The notes below the pieces were generated by a model that was given only the letters and a program-made list of their open reading frames with translations, was not told where the DNA came from and ran no database searches. The position numbers and the translations under genes are program-made. From Bacteroidaceae bacterium (GTDB lineage Bacteria; Bacteroidota; Bacteroidia; Bacteroidales; Bacteroidaceae): a DNA stretch of 34,457 bases. Shown piece after piece: positions 23,681 through 30,910 of this stretch (position 1 is its first letter; every line of letters starts with the position of its first letter). Location: contig JAGCFP010000028.1 in NCBI GenBank assembly GCA_017650045.1, positions 1-34,457 of the forward strand. The letters run 5' to 3'.

Positions 23681-25048
23681 ATGAAGCCACAAGACAGATA
23701 CACATTACTTACCACAGGCGCTGTGCCGAGTGTCATCACACGGCTCGCGGTGCCTTCCATCATCAGCATGCTGGTGACGAGCTTCTACAATATCGCGGAT
23801 ACATATTTTGTAGGTCAGCTGGACACGCAGTCGACGGCTGCGGTGGGTATTGTGGCAAGTGTGCAGTTCATCGTGCAGGCGGTGGCTTTCTTCTTCGGAC
23901 AAGGGTCGGGCAATTACATCTCTCGCCAACTGGGTGCGAAACAGGTGGATAGTGCCAAAAGGATGGCTGCCACGGCTGCTGTCATGGCGTTTATCTCGGG
24001 CTTGCTCATCGGGGTGGTGTGCTACTGCTTCATCACGCCCATCTCCTTGGCGTTAGGCTCTACACCAACCATCTTGCCTTATACGGAAAGGTACCTTTCC
24101 ATCATCTTGCTGGGCGCTCCTTTCATGGCTGCTCAGATTACTATGAACAACCAGATGCGTTACCAGGGCAATGCGGCTTATGCGATGGTGGGCATCCTCT
24201 CTGGGGCCATCATCAATATCTTGCTGGACCCGCTGTTTATCTTCGTGTTCCGCATGGGTGTGAGTGGTGCGGCGCTGGCAACGGTGGTGGCTCAGATCTG
24301 TGCCTTCCTGGTGATTGTGGCGCTGACCTTCAAGGGGGGTAATCTGCGTATCAATCTGCGTCTTTTCACGCCTAATACCTATTATTTCAAGGAGATTATC
24401 AATGGGGGTACCCCGTCGTTAGCACGCCAGTTGCTGGGCAGTGTGGCAGCCATCATGCTGAATACGGCCGCTGCCCGTTGGGGTGGCGATGCAGCGGTGG
24501 CAGGTATGTCTATCGTCACACGCCTTACGTTCTTCATCAACTCTGTGCTGATAGGTTTCGGACAGGGTTTCCAACCGCTTTGTGGGTTCAGCTATGGGGC
24601 ACACCTCTTTCAGCGGGTGCGCCAGGGGTACTGGTTCTGTGTGCGCATAGGAACCGTTTTCCTGGTACTTATCGCACTCTTTGGCTATGGGTATGCGGAG
24701 GAGATCATTGCCATCTTCCGTGCCGATGATCCCGATGTGATCAGGGTAGGAGCGGCTACGTTGCGCTGGCAGTTCTTCACGTTCCCGCTGGGTGCCATCG
24801 TGATGTACAGCAACATGATGATGCAGACCATCCGTAAGCCTGTGCGTGCCACGATCTTGTCGTCTGCCCGTCAAGGACTCTTCTTTATTCCCTGTATCCT
24901 GATCCTCCCACAGCTGATGGGACTGAATGGTGTCATCGTGTGTCAGGCAGTGGCCGATCTGCTGTCGTTCCTGCTGGCCATCCCATTGGTGTGGAGCGTG
25001 CTCCTGGAGCTGAGGAAAGAGGAGCGCCTCTATCAGCCCCAATCATAA
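23681..25048 (+). CDS. MATE-family efflux transporter
   Basis: A 455-aa inner-membrane exporter with 12 hydrophobic segments in two halves. It is typical of MATE proteins, which expel drugs or metabolites with sodium or protons. Family features are ITRLAVPSIISMLVTSFYNIADTYFVG near the start, QGSGNYISRQLGA, and the second-half GFGQGFQPLCGFSYGAH. It starts 8 nt after the ABC ATPase, so the two are co-transcribed. Two hairpins follow its stop. The substrate cannot be inferred. Confidence 0.93.
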   Translation: MKPQDRYTLLTTGAVPSVITRLAVPSIISMLVTSFYNIADTYFVGQLDTQSTAAVGIVASVQFIVQAVAFFFGQGSGNYISRQLGAKQVDSAKRMAATAAVMAFISGLLIGVVCYCFITPISLALGSTPTILPYTERYLSIILLGAPFMAAQITMNNQMRYQGNAAYAMVGILSGAIINILLDPLFIFVFRMGVSGAALATVVAQICAFLVIVALTFKGGNLRINLRLFTPNTYYFKEIINGGTPSLARQLLGSVAAIMLNTAAARWGGDAAVAGMSIVTRLTFFINSVLIGFGQGFQPLCGFSYGAHLFQRVRQGYWFCVRIGTVFLVLIALFGYGYAEEIIAIFRADDPDVIRVGAATLRWQFFTFPLGAIVMYSNMMMQTIRKPVRATILSSARQGLFFIPCILILPQLMGLNGVIVCQAVADLLSFLLAIPLVWSVLLELRKEERLYQPQS

Positions 25049-25052
25049 AGAA

Positions 25053-25127
25053 AAAATGCCTCGCATCACTGCGAAGCATTTCTTAACTCATCCAACATAA
25101 AGAACCTATGAAAGGTTTCTTTTTTTA
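25053..25127 (+). terminator. Two successive terminator hairpins after the MATE gene
   Basis: The first hairpin pairs AATGC-TCGCA (25055-25065) with TGCGA-GCATT (25070-25080) around TCAC and runs into TTCTT. The second pairs AACCT (25103-25107) with AGGTT (25113-25117) and runs into a seven-T stretch. Together they close the ABC-MATE unit. Confidence 0.75.
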
Positions 25128-25134
25128 ATGAGGC

Positions 25135-25167
25135 GAATACAACTACTTTCGACAAGCCGTTGTATTC
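25135..25167. other. Hairpin GAATACAAC / GTTGTATTC
   Basis: A perfect 9-bp stem (25135-25143 with 25159-25167) encloses 15 nt. No T-run follows. It lies in the 272-nt gap between converging genes, and nothing else is seen from 25170 to 25320 beyond AT-rich sequence. Confidence 0.45.
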
Positions 25168-25320
25168 CAGACTTAGTGAAAACCTAAAAAACTATTCTTT
25201 TACTAAATGAGTATTCTTTTTTACTACGCTGCAAAATTAGTGATAAAAACTAAAAGTGCAAATAAAAATACCGTTAAAAAAGATGTTTTTAGGCACACAT
25301 CGTCGTAATTGGGCTGATTT

Positions 25321-26826
25321 TTATCTGTTAAAGCTGTATCTAAGGCCTATTTTCAAGTTAAAACTCCAAGGTTTATCCTTGTAATAGTTGTCCACCTTAC
25401 TCTTATTATCGATGTAATAGCTCACGCCTGGCTCTGCATAGAGGCCAAAGGCGTTGTTCAGATTGTACTGCACACCAGCGCCTGCATTGACCGACCATTG
25501 CAGGGGCTTTTCAGTGAAGCGGTTGGTCTGGTGTATCAGCTCTTGCTCACTGACGGTGTAGGTGCTTTCTTGCTTGCCTTTCACATTCTTCTCTGCCATG
25601 CCTCCACCAAGTACGTACACTTCGAAGGCTTTGGGATTCCAGAGCGTGAAGAGTACATTGACAGGGATACCTATATAGTGCAGTGTCTGTGTGGTGCGGT
25701 AATAGTTGGCTGGCCCACCTTCGGTGGTTTCTGATTTCCCTTCGGTGGCTTCAGATTCCATGCGGGTGTAGGTCACACCACTTTCAATGGCCACTCTGTC
25801 GGATAGACGGTAGCGTAAGCTGATGCCTCCTCTGAGTGGTTGGTGATGCTTGAGCTCATGCTTATAGTCGGCATAGGAAGACTCGATGAGTGCCCTGTTG
25901 GATGTAGAGCGTACCATCGCGCTGTTTTCTGCAATGCCGTTCTTGTTGTAGCTATTGATGCCTGGATACGGTACATCTGGGTTGGTGATCTCATTGGAGA
26001 TGCCACCTCCTAAAGCGGTTGATCCCGACAAATAAATACCCTGAGAGTCCCCATGGGCATGGCCGTATGCAACAGCACCCATATTGCGGATGCTGCCATA
26101 CCCGTATGGAAGGTTATAGCTGCGCTGTATCTCACGGTCGGTGGCTGTCCCACTGGCATAGAGCGTGGCAGTGAGTCGTCCGTTCTTCGACTTACGACTG
26201 GCGACTGTCGTGGTGGGCCACAAGGACGTGTTGGATCGCTGCACATTTGAAGCGGTGGTGCGGGCAGGGGCTTCTGTGGCTTTGGTCTCGTTCTGAGGAG
26301 CTTTTGGGGCTTCTGCATCAGCAGGAGCTTCTGATGTCATCACGCTTTCTGGGTTAGCGGGCGCTTCTTCTACAGCCATCGCTTCTTCGAAAGGCATCGC
26401 CTGCTCCACTTCGTATGCATCATTCTTCGCATTCACATCCGCCTTAGCCAACAGTCTGGGCGCTTCAGGAATCCTCGCTGAGAGGATGGTAGTGGCAGGC
26501 TTTTCGCTAAGGACATCCGTCGTGTGAGGAGCCGCAGAAGTCGTGGGAGAGGGGGCGACTTCTGTGGTGGCCATCGGTGTAGGCATGAGGGCGACCTCCG
26601 TAGAGGCGTTTCTCCATACCTTTCCTAAGAGTACGACGAGGGCAATGGCTGCAGCAGCACCTGCCAGTCGTCCTAACCATAGGGAGACCGTATGCCTGCG
26701 GTCTGTGTGCGTAGGCGACACAGCAGGCATTTCACGCTCGATGCTCTCCCATAGTCCATCGGGCGCAGGCTCTTCATAGTGAGCCATCTTGTCTTGCAGT
26801 TTCTGCTTCCAGTTCTTGTCCGTCAT
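25321..26826 (-). CDS. Sigma-linked protein: cytoplasmic head, membrane segment, outer-membrane barrel
   Basis: The 501-aa protein starts with a hydrophilic head (1-45, MTDKNWKQKLQDKMAHYEEPAPDGLWESI). One membrane segment follows (about 49-68, LWLGRLAGAAAAIALVVLLG). Next comes a long Pro/Ala/Thr/Glu-rich stretch (75-230), then alternating strands that end in SYYIDN and LKIGLRYSFNR with the terminal aromatic-rich strand of an outer-membrane beta-barrel. It begins two bases after the sigma-factor stop, which fits an anti-sigma or sensor role. Similar proteins are widespread in Bacteroidetes and are annotated as outer-membrane barrels. A true membrane helix and a barrel in one chain raise the question whether it spans both membranes. 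That is inference. Confidence 0.75.
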   Translation of the reverse strand: MTDKNWKQKLQDKMAHYEEPAPDGLWESIEREMPAVSPTHTDRRHTVSLWLGRLAGAAAAIALVVLLGKVWRNASTEVALMPTPMATTEVAPSPTTSAAPHTTDVLSEKPATTILSARIPEAPRLLAKADVNAKNDAYEVEQAMPFEEAMAVEEAPANPESVMTSEAPADAEAPKAPQNETKATEAPARTTASNVQRSNTSLWPTTTVASRKSKNGRLTATLYASGTATDREIQRSYNLPYGYGSIRNMGAVAYGHAHGDSQGIYLSGSTALGGGISNEITNPDVPYPGINSYNKNGIAENSAMVRSTSNRALIESSYADYKHELKHHQPLRGGISLRYRLSDRVAIESGVTYTRMESEATEGKSETTEGGPANYYRTTQTLHYIGIPVNVLFTLWNPKAFEVYVLGGGMAEKNVKGKQESTYTVSEQELIHQTNRFTEKPLQWSVNAGAGVQYNLNNAFGLYAEPGVSYYIDNKSKVDNYYKDKPWSFNLKIGLRYSFNR

Positions 26827-26828
26827 TG

Positions 26829-27392
26829 TTACTTATTGTTTTTTGCTTTATAATCGTTTATCTTTTTTGCCAGGATGCTCTTGGCCCTCGACAGTTGTGA
26901 GGCTGAGGAAGTCTCCTTGATGTGCAGCATCTCTGCGATTTCTTGATGATTGTGGTCCTCGAACACAAAGAGGTTGAAAACCGTGCGATAGCCCACAGGC
27001 AGTTCGCGTATGAACCGTTGGATCACCTCTGGAGGCACATCGTCCACATTGGGCTCTTCTTCTGGCACCTCTGGCAGATGCTCCATATAAGTAATGTTCG
27101 CGATATGCGCATTCTTGCGGAGGCTCATCAATGCCTCATTCACAGTGATGCGGGCAGCCCAAGCCTTGAGCGAGCCTTCTCCACGATAGGCAAAACGATC
27201 GATGGAGGCAAAGATCTTCAGGTAGCTTTCCTGAAGCACGTCTTTCACATCGGCTTCTTGAGAAACATAACGGGCGCAGATGGCGGTGAGGTAGCCCACC
27301 GTAAGGCCATAGAACTGCCTCATGGCATTGCTGTCATGCTCCTGCATTCGTCTGGCCAGACTTTCTTCCGATATGTTTATTGCTTTGCCCAA
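26829..27392 (-). CDS. ECF-type sigma-70 family RNA polymerase sigma factor
   Basis: The 187-aa protein has sigma region 2 (about 20-95, with DVLQESYLKIFASIDRF and an AWAARITVNEAL segment). Region 4 follows (about 125-180), with helix-turn-helix NHQEIAEMLHIKETSSASQLSRAKSIL. It directs RNA polymerase to a regulon that cannot be seen here. It is translationally close to the barrel protein, its probable controller. The start used is TTG at 27392. The first ATG is at residue 16, too late to keep the conserved SEESLARRMQEHD start intact. The upstream 190 nt are the intergenic repeat copy B, so its promoter would lie within or beyond that repeat. Confidence 0.9.
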   Translation of the reverse strand: MGKAINISEESLARRMQEHDSNAMRQFYGLTVGYLTAICARYVSQEADVKDVLQESYLKIFASIDRFAYRGEGSLKAWAARITVNEALMSLRKNAHIANITYMEHLPEVPEEEPNVDDVPPEVIQRFIRELPVGYRTVFNLFVFEDHNHQEIAEMLHIKETSSASQLSRAKSILAKKINDYKAKNNK

Positions 27393-27405
27393 CTACTTAT
27401 TTATA

Positions 27406-27596
27406 TTAATTGAGAATTGAGAATTGAGGATTGAGAATTAACTTCGTTGATTCTCGGCTGCACCTCAACATAGCTCAAGCAAGCTTGGCTCTGTGTTCGG
27501 TTTGCAAGAGAATTGAGGATTAACTATGCAGTGTGAATCCATCCGGATGGAAACGGCGAAGCCGTAATTCTCAATTCTCAATTTTCAATTTTCAAT
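27406..27596. repeat. Two-module intergenic repeat, copy B (GAGAATT type)
   Basis: Heptamer arms read TTGAGAA/TTGAGGA on the left (27406-27441), with complementary TCAATTC/TCAATTT units on the right (27565-27596). Module 2 (about 27442-27507) has AGCAAGCTTGGCTCTG in the same orientation as copy A. Module 1 (27515-27572) is inverted relative to copy A, with bounds GAGGATTA and TAATTCTC. The element begins at the stop codon of the NigD-like gene and ends just upstream of the sigma-factor start. Confidence 0.85.
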
Positions 27597-28337
27597 TTAT
27601 TTCGTCTGATAGTAAAATTGCGCCTGCTTCCATCCTGTGGGTGAGAACCAACGCAGCGTCACGATCTTTACCTCTCCACCCGTGGGAGGCAGATTATCGA
27701 GTTTGAAAGCTATCAGACCATCTGATGGCATTAGGACGTTGCTGTTGCTCACGTATGGAGAGCCATATAAGATCAACTCGTAGTGATCATGGGCATTTCT
27801 GCCTGTGAGCAGATAGATGTTACTCAGATTGTTCCCCTCCACATGATAATGCAGTGTGAGGTAGCCGTCTGTGAGCGAGTTCACCCAGTCGTTCACTATG
27901 TCTATGGTGGATATGGGAAGTTGAGTAAAGATCTCTTCCCAATCTTTTTCAGCACCATTCAGATCTGAGGAGCTTCTGGTATTAATCTCGTCTATCCATT
28001 TCACATACACATCCACCATACCCGCTTGATTAGTGGCTGGCTGCACCACTTCCGTGTAGTACACGATGGCTCTCACCTCCTTACCGTTGAAAGGTGAGGT
28101 GGGCATGTTCACAGGATTCAGCAAGCGCTTCTCGCTCTCTTGCAAGTAGAAATGGCCATCGGCAGTGGTCTTGGTAGTTACCAGTGCCTGTATCACGTTT
28201 CTTGCATCATCTGATCCACCAATTCTGGCATTTATCTCCTCTATGGGTTGATTATCATCGTCCACAGAGCAACTTTGGAGGCTACACAGTGTCAATGCAG
28301 CCATTGCCAACATCATTATTATTCGCATTGTTTTCAT
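27597..28337 (-). CDS. NigD-like lipoprotein
   Basis: A 246-aa lipoprotein with a signal sequence and lipobox (LCSLQSCS, lipidated Cys23). The mature part has an OB-like N-terminal portion (NMPTSPFNGKEVRAIVYYTEV) and a C-terminal beta-sandwich (LTLHYHVEGNNLSNIYLLTG). This fits the NigD-like family common in Bacteroides and Prevotella, whose role is not established. A -7 box TATTTTTG lies at 28377-28370 on the minus strand, about 30 nt upstream. Its stop codon touches repeat copy B. Confidence 0.75.
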   Translation of the reverse strand: MKTMRIIMMLAMAALTLCSLQSCSVDDDNQPIEEINARIGGSDDARNVIQALVTTKTTADGHFYLQESEKRLLNPVNMPTSPFNGKEVRAIVYYTEVVQPATNQAGMVDVYVKWIDEINTRSSSDLNGAEKDWEEIFTQLPISTIDIVNDWVNSLTDGYLTLHYHVEGNNLSNIYLLTGRNAHDHYELILYGSPYVSNSNVLMPSDGLIAFKLDNLPPTGGEVKIVTLRWFSPTGWKQAQFYYQTK

Positions 28338-28369
28338 AACTTTATGTTCCTTTCTTTACTCACTAAATG

Positions 28370-28377
28370 CAAAAATA
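28370..28377 (-). promoter_or_regulatory. -7 box of the NigD-like gene (TATTTTTG)
   Basis: Read on the minus strand, TATTTTTG fits TANNTTTG about 30 nt before the gene. No ideal -33 element. Confidence 0.45.
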
Positions 28378-28454
28378 CGAAAACCTTGCATCAAAAAATG
28401 ACTTTTTTTTGGTCAAATAGCTGCATTTGATATAAATCTGTGGTGAAATAGACC

Positions 28455-28485
28455 TTTCGAGACCAAAGAAATGGCCCTAACTTTG
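28455..28485 (+). promoter_or_regulatory. Promoter of the SDR gene
   Basis: TTTC (28455-28458), a 19-nt spacer and TAACTTTG (28478-28485) match the Bacteroidetes promoter with one mismatch in the -33 element. The ATG at 28508 follows after 22 nt. Confidence 0.6.
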
Positions 28486-28507
28486 CAGAAAAATAAAATA
28501 GAGCGTT

Positions 28508-29335
28508 ATGAAAGTTAAGGACAAGGTTATTTTAGTGACAGGTGCAGGCGGTGGCATGGGCCGTGAGTTAGTGTTGAATCTGCTGAGAAAAGGAGCGCGT
28601 GTGGTGGCACTCGACCTTAATCCCAAGGCATTGGAAGGGACGGTTGAGAAGGCTGGCGAACTGAAGGATAGGGTAGCGACGGTGGTGGCGAATATCACCG
28701 ACCGTGCCCTTATAGAAAGTCTGCGTGAGGAGATCATTGGTAAGTTTGGTGTGCTCGACGGACTCATCAACAATGCGGGTATCATCCAGAAGTTCAGCAA
28801 TCTGGCAGAGACCCCATACGCAGAGATAGAGCGTGTGATGAACATCAACTTCTTTGGTACGCTTTACGTGCTCAAGACATTCTTGCCTTACTTGCTGCAA
28901 CGGCCAGAGGCTCATGTGGTGAATGTGGCCAGTATGGGTGCTTTTCTACCTGTCCCCGGACAAGTGACTTATGGGGCTTCTAAGGCAGCCGTAAAGCTGA
29001 TGACGGAAGGTCTGATGTGTGAATTGGCTGATACCAAGTGCCAGGTGTCTGTGGTATTCCCAGGCTCCATTGCTACCAATATTCAGAAGAACTCTGGTGC
29101 CTCCAATATTGAGGTGACACGCGAGCAGATAGATCAGTATAAGGGCTTCCTTCTCACTATGCCCGAAGATGCTGCAGAGGTCATCGTCCGCGGTATGGAG
29201 CGTGGCAGTAAGCGCATCAAGATAGGTAAGGATTGCAAGACGATGGATGCCCTCACACGTATGAATCCCAACATGGCGGGTAAGCTCATCACCAAGGCCA
29301 TGAAGGGTAAGATAGAGTTGAATAAAGAGCTTTAG
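28508..29335 (+). CDS. Short-chain dehydrogenase/reductase (SDR)
   Basis: A 275-aa cytoplasmic NAD(P)-dependent oxidoreductase of the classical SDR type. It has the cofactor motif TGAGGGMG (11-18), NNAG (around 88), the catalytic Ser in NVASMGAF, and YGASKAA with the catalytic Tyr and Lys (around 156-160). Basic residues near the end of the second strand (LDLNPKALEG) do not decide between NAD and NADP. It has its own promoter and terminator, and its substrate cannot be told. Confidence 0.92.
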   Translation: MKVKDKVILVTGAGGGMGRELVLNLLRKGARVVALDLNPKALEGTVEKAGELKDRVATVVANITDRALIESLREEIIGKFGVLDGLINNAGIIQKFSNLAETPYAEIERVMNINFFGTLYVLKTFLPYLLQRPEAHVVNVASMGAFLPVPGQVTYGASKAAVKLMTEGLMCELADTKCQVSVVFPGSIATNIQKNSGASNIEVTREQIDQYKGFLLTMPEDAAEVIVRGMERGSKRIKIGKDCKTMDALTRMNPNMAGKLITKAMKGKIELNKEL

Positions 29336-29348
29336 AATCTTAGAATAA

Positions 29349-29382
29349 AAATAGTCCGAATCCAGAGGGGTTCGGACTATTT
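29349..29382. terminator. Bidirectional terminator after the SDR gene
   Basis: AAATAGTCCGAA (29349-29360) pairs perfectly with TTCGGACTATTT (29371-29382) between the converging SDR and MBL genes. Confidence 0.85.
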
Positions 29383-29404
29383 GCATAGAGCTGTTTTCTG
29401 CTAT

Positions 29405-30148
29405 TTACTGCATGTCTCTGATTCTTACATCAATGCCAGAATTAGCAGCATCGAGCAACTGCTTCAGTTCCTCGATAGGAGTCTGGCTATAGTGGTAAGG
29501 GAAGAGCACTTTAGGCTTGATGGTCTGTGCGGCATGGAAAGCCTGTCCCACAGTCATGGTATAAGGCTGGTTTACAGGCAAGAAAGCCACATCGATGTTC
29601 TGCAAGTTGCCCATCTCAGGAATGTCCTCGGTATCGCCAGCGATGTAGATACGCAGTCCGTCGATGGTGAGCACATAGCCATTACCATTGCCTTGTGGGT
29701 GGAAGCGCTGACGGTCGGGAGTGATGTTGTAGGCAGGTACGCTTTCCAGCAGGATGTCACCACGCAGATGACGGCTCTGGAAGTTGGCAATCACATCTCC
29801 ACGCTCCAGTTGCTTCTGAGAAGTACCATTGAGAATGATCACGGTCTTGTCGCTCTCCAGTTGGGCGATGGCATTCTTATCGAAGTGGTCGCCATGCTCA
29901 TGGGTCACCAGAATCACATCGGCCTTAGGCATTGTGGAATAGTCCACAGTCATGTCGCCGAACCTCTGTGTGCAGTCTATGGCGATGTTGAAATTGTCAT
30001 AGTTCACGAGGAGGGAGGCATGCTTTATGAGGGTGATAACGACATCCTTACCACTCTGGGTCTTGAATGTCTCCGTACGATAATTCTGTGCAGCTGCACA
30101 TACAGATACAGCAGCCATAGCTGATAATAATAGGATTTTTAGTTTCAT
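29405..30148 (-). CDS. Exported metallo-beta-lactamase-fold hydrolase
   Basis: The 247-aa protein has a signal peptide (MKLKILLLSAMAAVSVCAAA) and the zinc motif THEHGDHFD (H83, H85, D87, H88), with later ligands in GDT (IYIAGDTEDIP) and PYHYSQ. It resembles the UlaG-like branch that hydrolyses lactones or phosphodiesters; the substrate is unknown. It is probably periplasmic. Its promoter lies in a palindromic divergent region shared with the LUD gene. Confidence 0.88.
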   Translation of the reverse strand: MKLKILLLSAMAAVSVCAAAQNYRTETFKTQSGKDVVITLIKHASLLVNYDNFNIAIDCTQRFGDMTVDYSTMPKADVILVTHEHGDHFDKNAIAQLESDKTVIILNGTSQKQLERGDVIANFQSRHLRGDILLESVPAYNITPDRQRFHPQGNGNGYVLTIDGLRIYIAGDTEDIPEMGNLQNIDVAFLPVNQPYTMTVGQAFHAAQTIKPKVLFPYHYSQTPIEELKQLLDAANSGIDVRIRDMQ

Positions 30149-30176
30149 AATTTTTAGTTTTTAAATTACTTTTCGT

Positions 30177-30217
30177 TACTTTTGATGCTCCAAAAGTAGA
30201 TATTTTTCTTATCTTTG
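30177..30217. promoter_or_regulatory. Divergent promoter region with palindromic -7 boxes
   Basis: TACTTTTG (30177-30184) and its exact inverted copy CAAAAGTA (30191-30198) are separated by six bases, and each reads TANNTTTG on its own strand. A further perfect TATCTTTG lies at 30210-30217 for the plus strand, 20 nt before the LUD start. The minus-strand box lies about 43 nt before the MBL start. Confidence 0.5.
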
Positions 30218-30237
30218 CCAAATAAACCCCTATTTTT

Positions 30238-30873
30238 ATGACTGCGATAGAAAAACGAAACGCTTTACTTGGTGAAAAACTGAAGAAAGCTTTACAGAAG
30301 AGACATTTTGAGGCTTACTACTTTGCTAATGCGGCAGAAGCAGTGAAGCAGGTACTGGAACTGATGCCAAAGGGCAGCTCTGTGTCGTGGGGAGGTTCCA
30401 TGACCATCCGTGACATGGGACTGACTGCTGCCATCAAGGCGGACGACTATGTGGTGTACGACCGTGACCTTGCCACTTCGCCAGAAGAGGCGGATGTGGT
30501 GTATCATCAAGCGCTGGGAGCCGACTTTTTCATTACCAGTGCGAATGCCATCACGGAAGAGGGACAGATTGTGAACATTGATGGTAGAGGCAATCGTGTA
30601 GCGGCTATTACCTTCGGTCCTAAGCGTGTGATTCATGTCATCGGATTAAATAAGGTGGCGCGCAATGTGGAAGAAGCCATCAGTCGTGCCCGCCATACCG
30701 CTGCACCCATCAACACCTCTCGCTTAGGCTCTGCTACGCCTTGTACGGCAGATGGGGTGTGCCACGAATGCCTGTCGCCCGCTTGCATCTGCAATGTGCT
30801 GCAAGTGGTACGCAACAGCTTCCCAGCTGGTCGCCACATCGTGGTGTTGGTGGGAGAAGACTTAGGGTATTAG
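30238..30873 (+). CDS. LUD-domain protein (LutC/YkgG-like)
   Basis: The 211-aa cytoplasmic protein has a LUD domain: SVSWGGSMTIRDMGL (around 49-63), GADFFITSANAITEEGQIVNIDG and NRVAAITFGPKRVIHVIG. The family includes LutC, a subunit of the lactate-oxidising LutABC complex. Here lutA and lutB are not adjacent, so it belongs to the stand-alone group of unproven role. A cysteine cluster near the end (TPCTADGVCHECLSPACICN) could bind metal. A terminator follows. Confidence 0.88.
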   Translation: MTAIEKRNALLGEKLKKALQKRHFEAYYFANAAEAVKQVLELMPKGSSVSWGGSMTIRDMGLTAAIKADDYVVYDRDLATSPEEADVVYHQALGADFFITSANAITEEGQIVNIDGRGNRVAAITFGPKRVIHVIGLNKVARNVEEAISRARHTAAPINTSRLGSATPCTADGVCHECLSPACICNVLQVVRNSFPAGRHIVVLVGEDLGY

Positions 30874-30881
30874 AAAGAATT

Positions 30882-30910
30882 AAGGCTCCTCAACGGGAGC
30901 CTTATTCTTT
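30882..30910. terminator. Bidirectional terminator after the LUD gene
   Basis: AAGGCTCC (30882-30889) pairs with GGAGCCTT (30896-30903), followed by ATTCTTTT. It lies between two converging genes and touches the stop of the phosphodiesterase gene. Confidence 0.85.

Noticed and set aside
25135-25167. Hairpin as part of a tRNA or riboswitch
   Set aside because: A single 9-bp stem with no cloverleaf, CCA end or downstream gene on a consistent strand.
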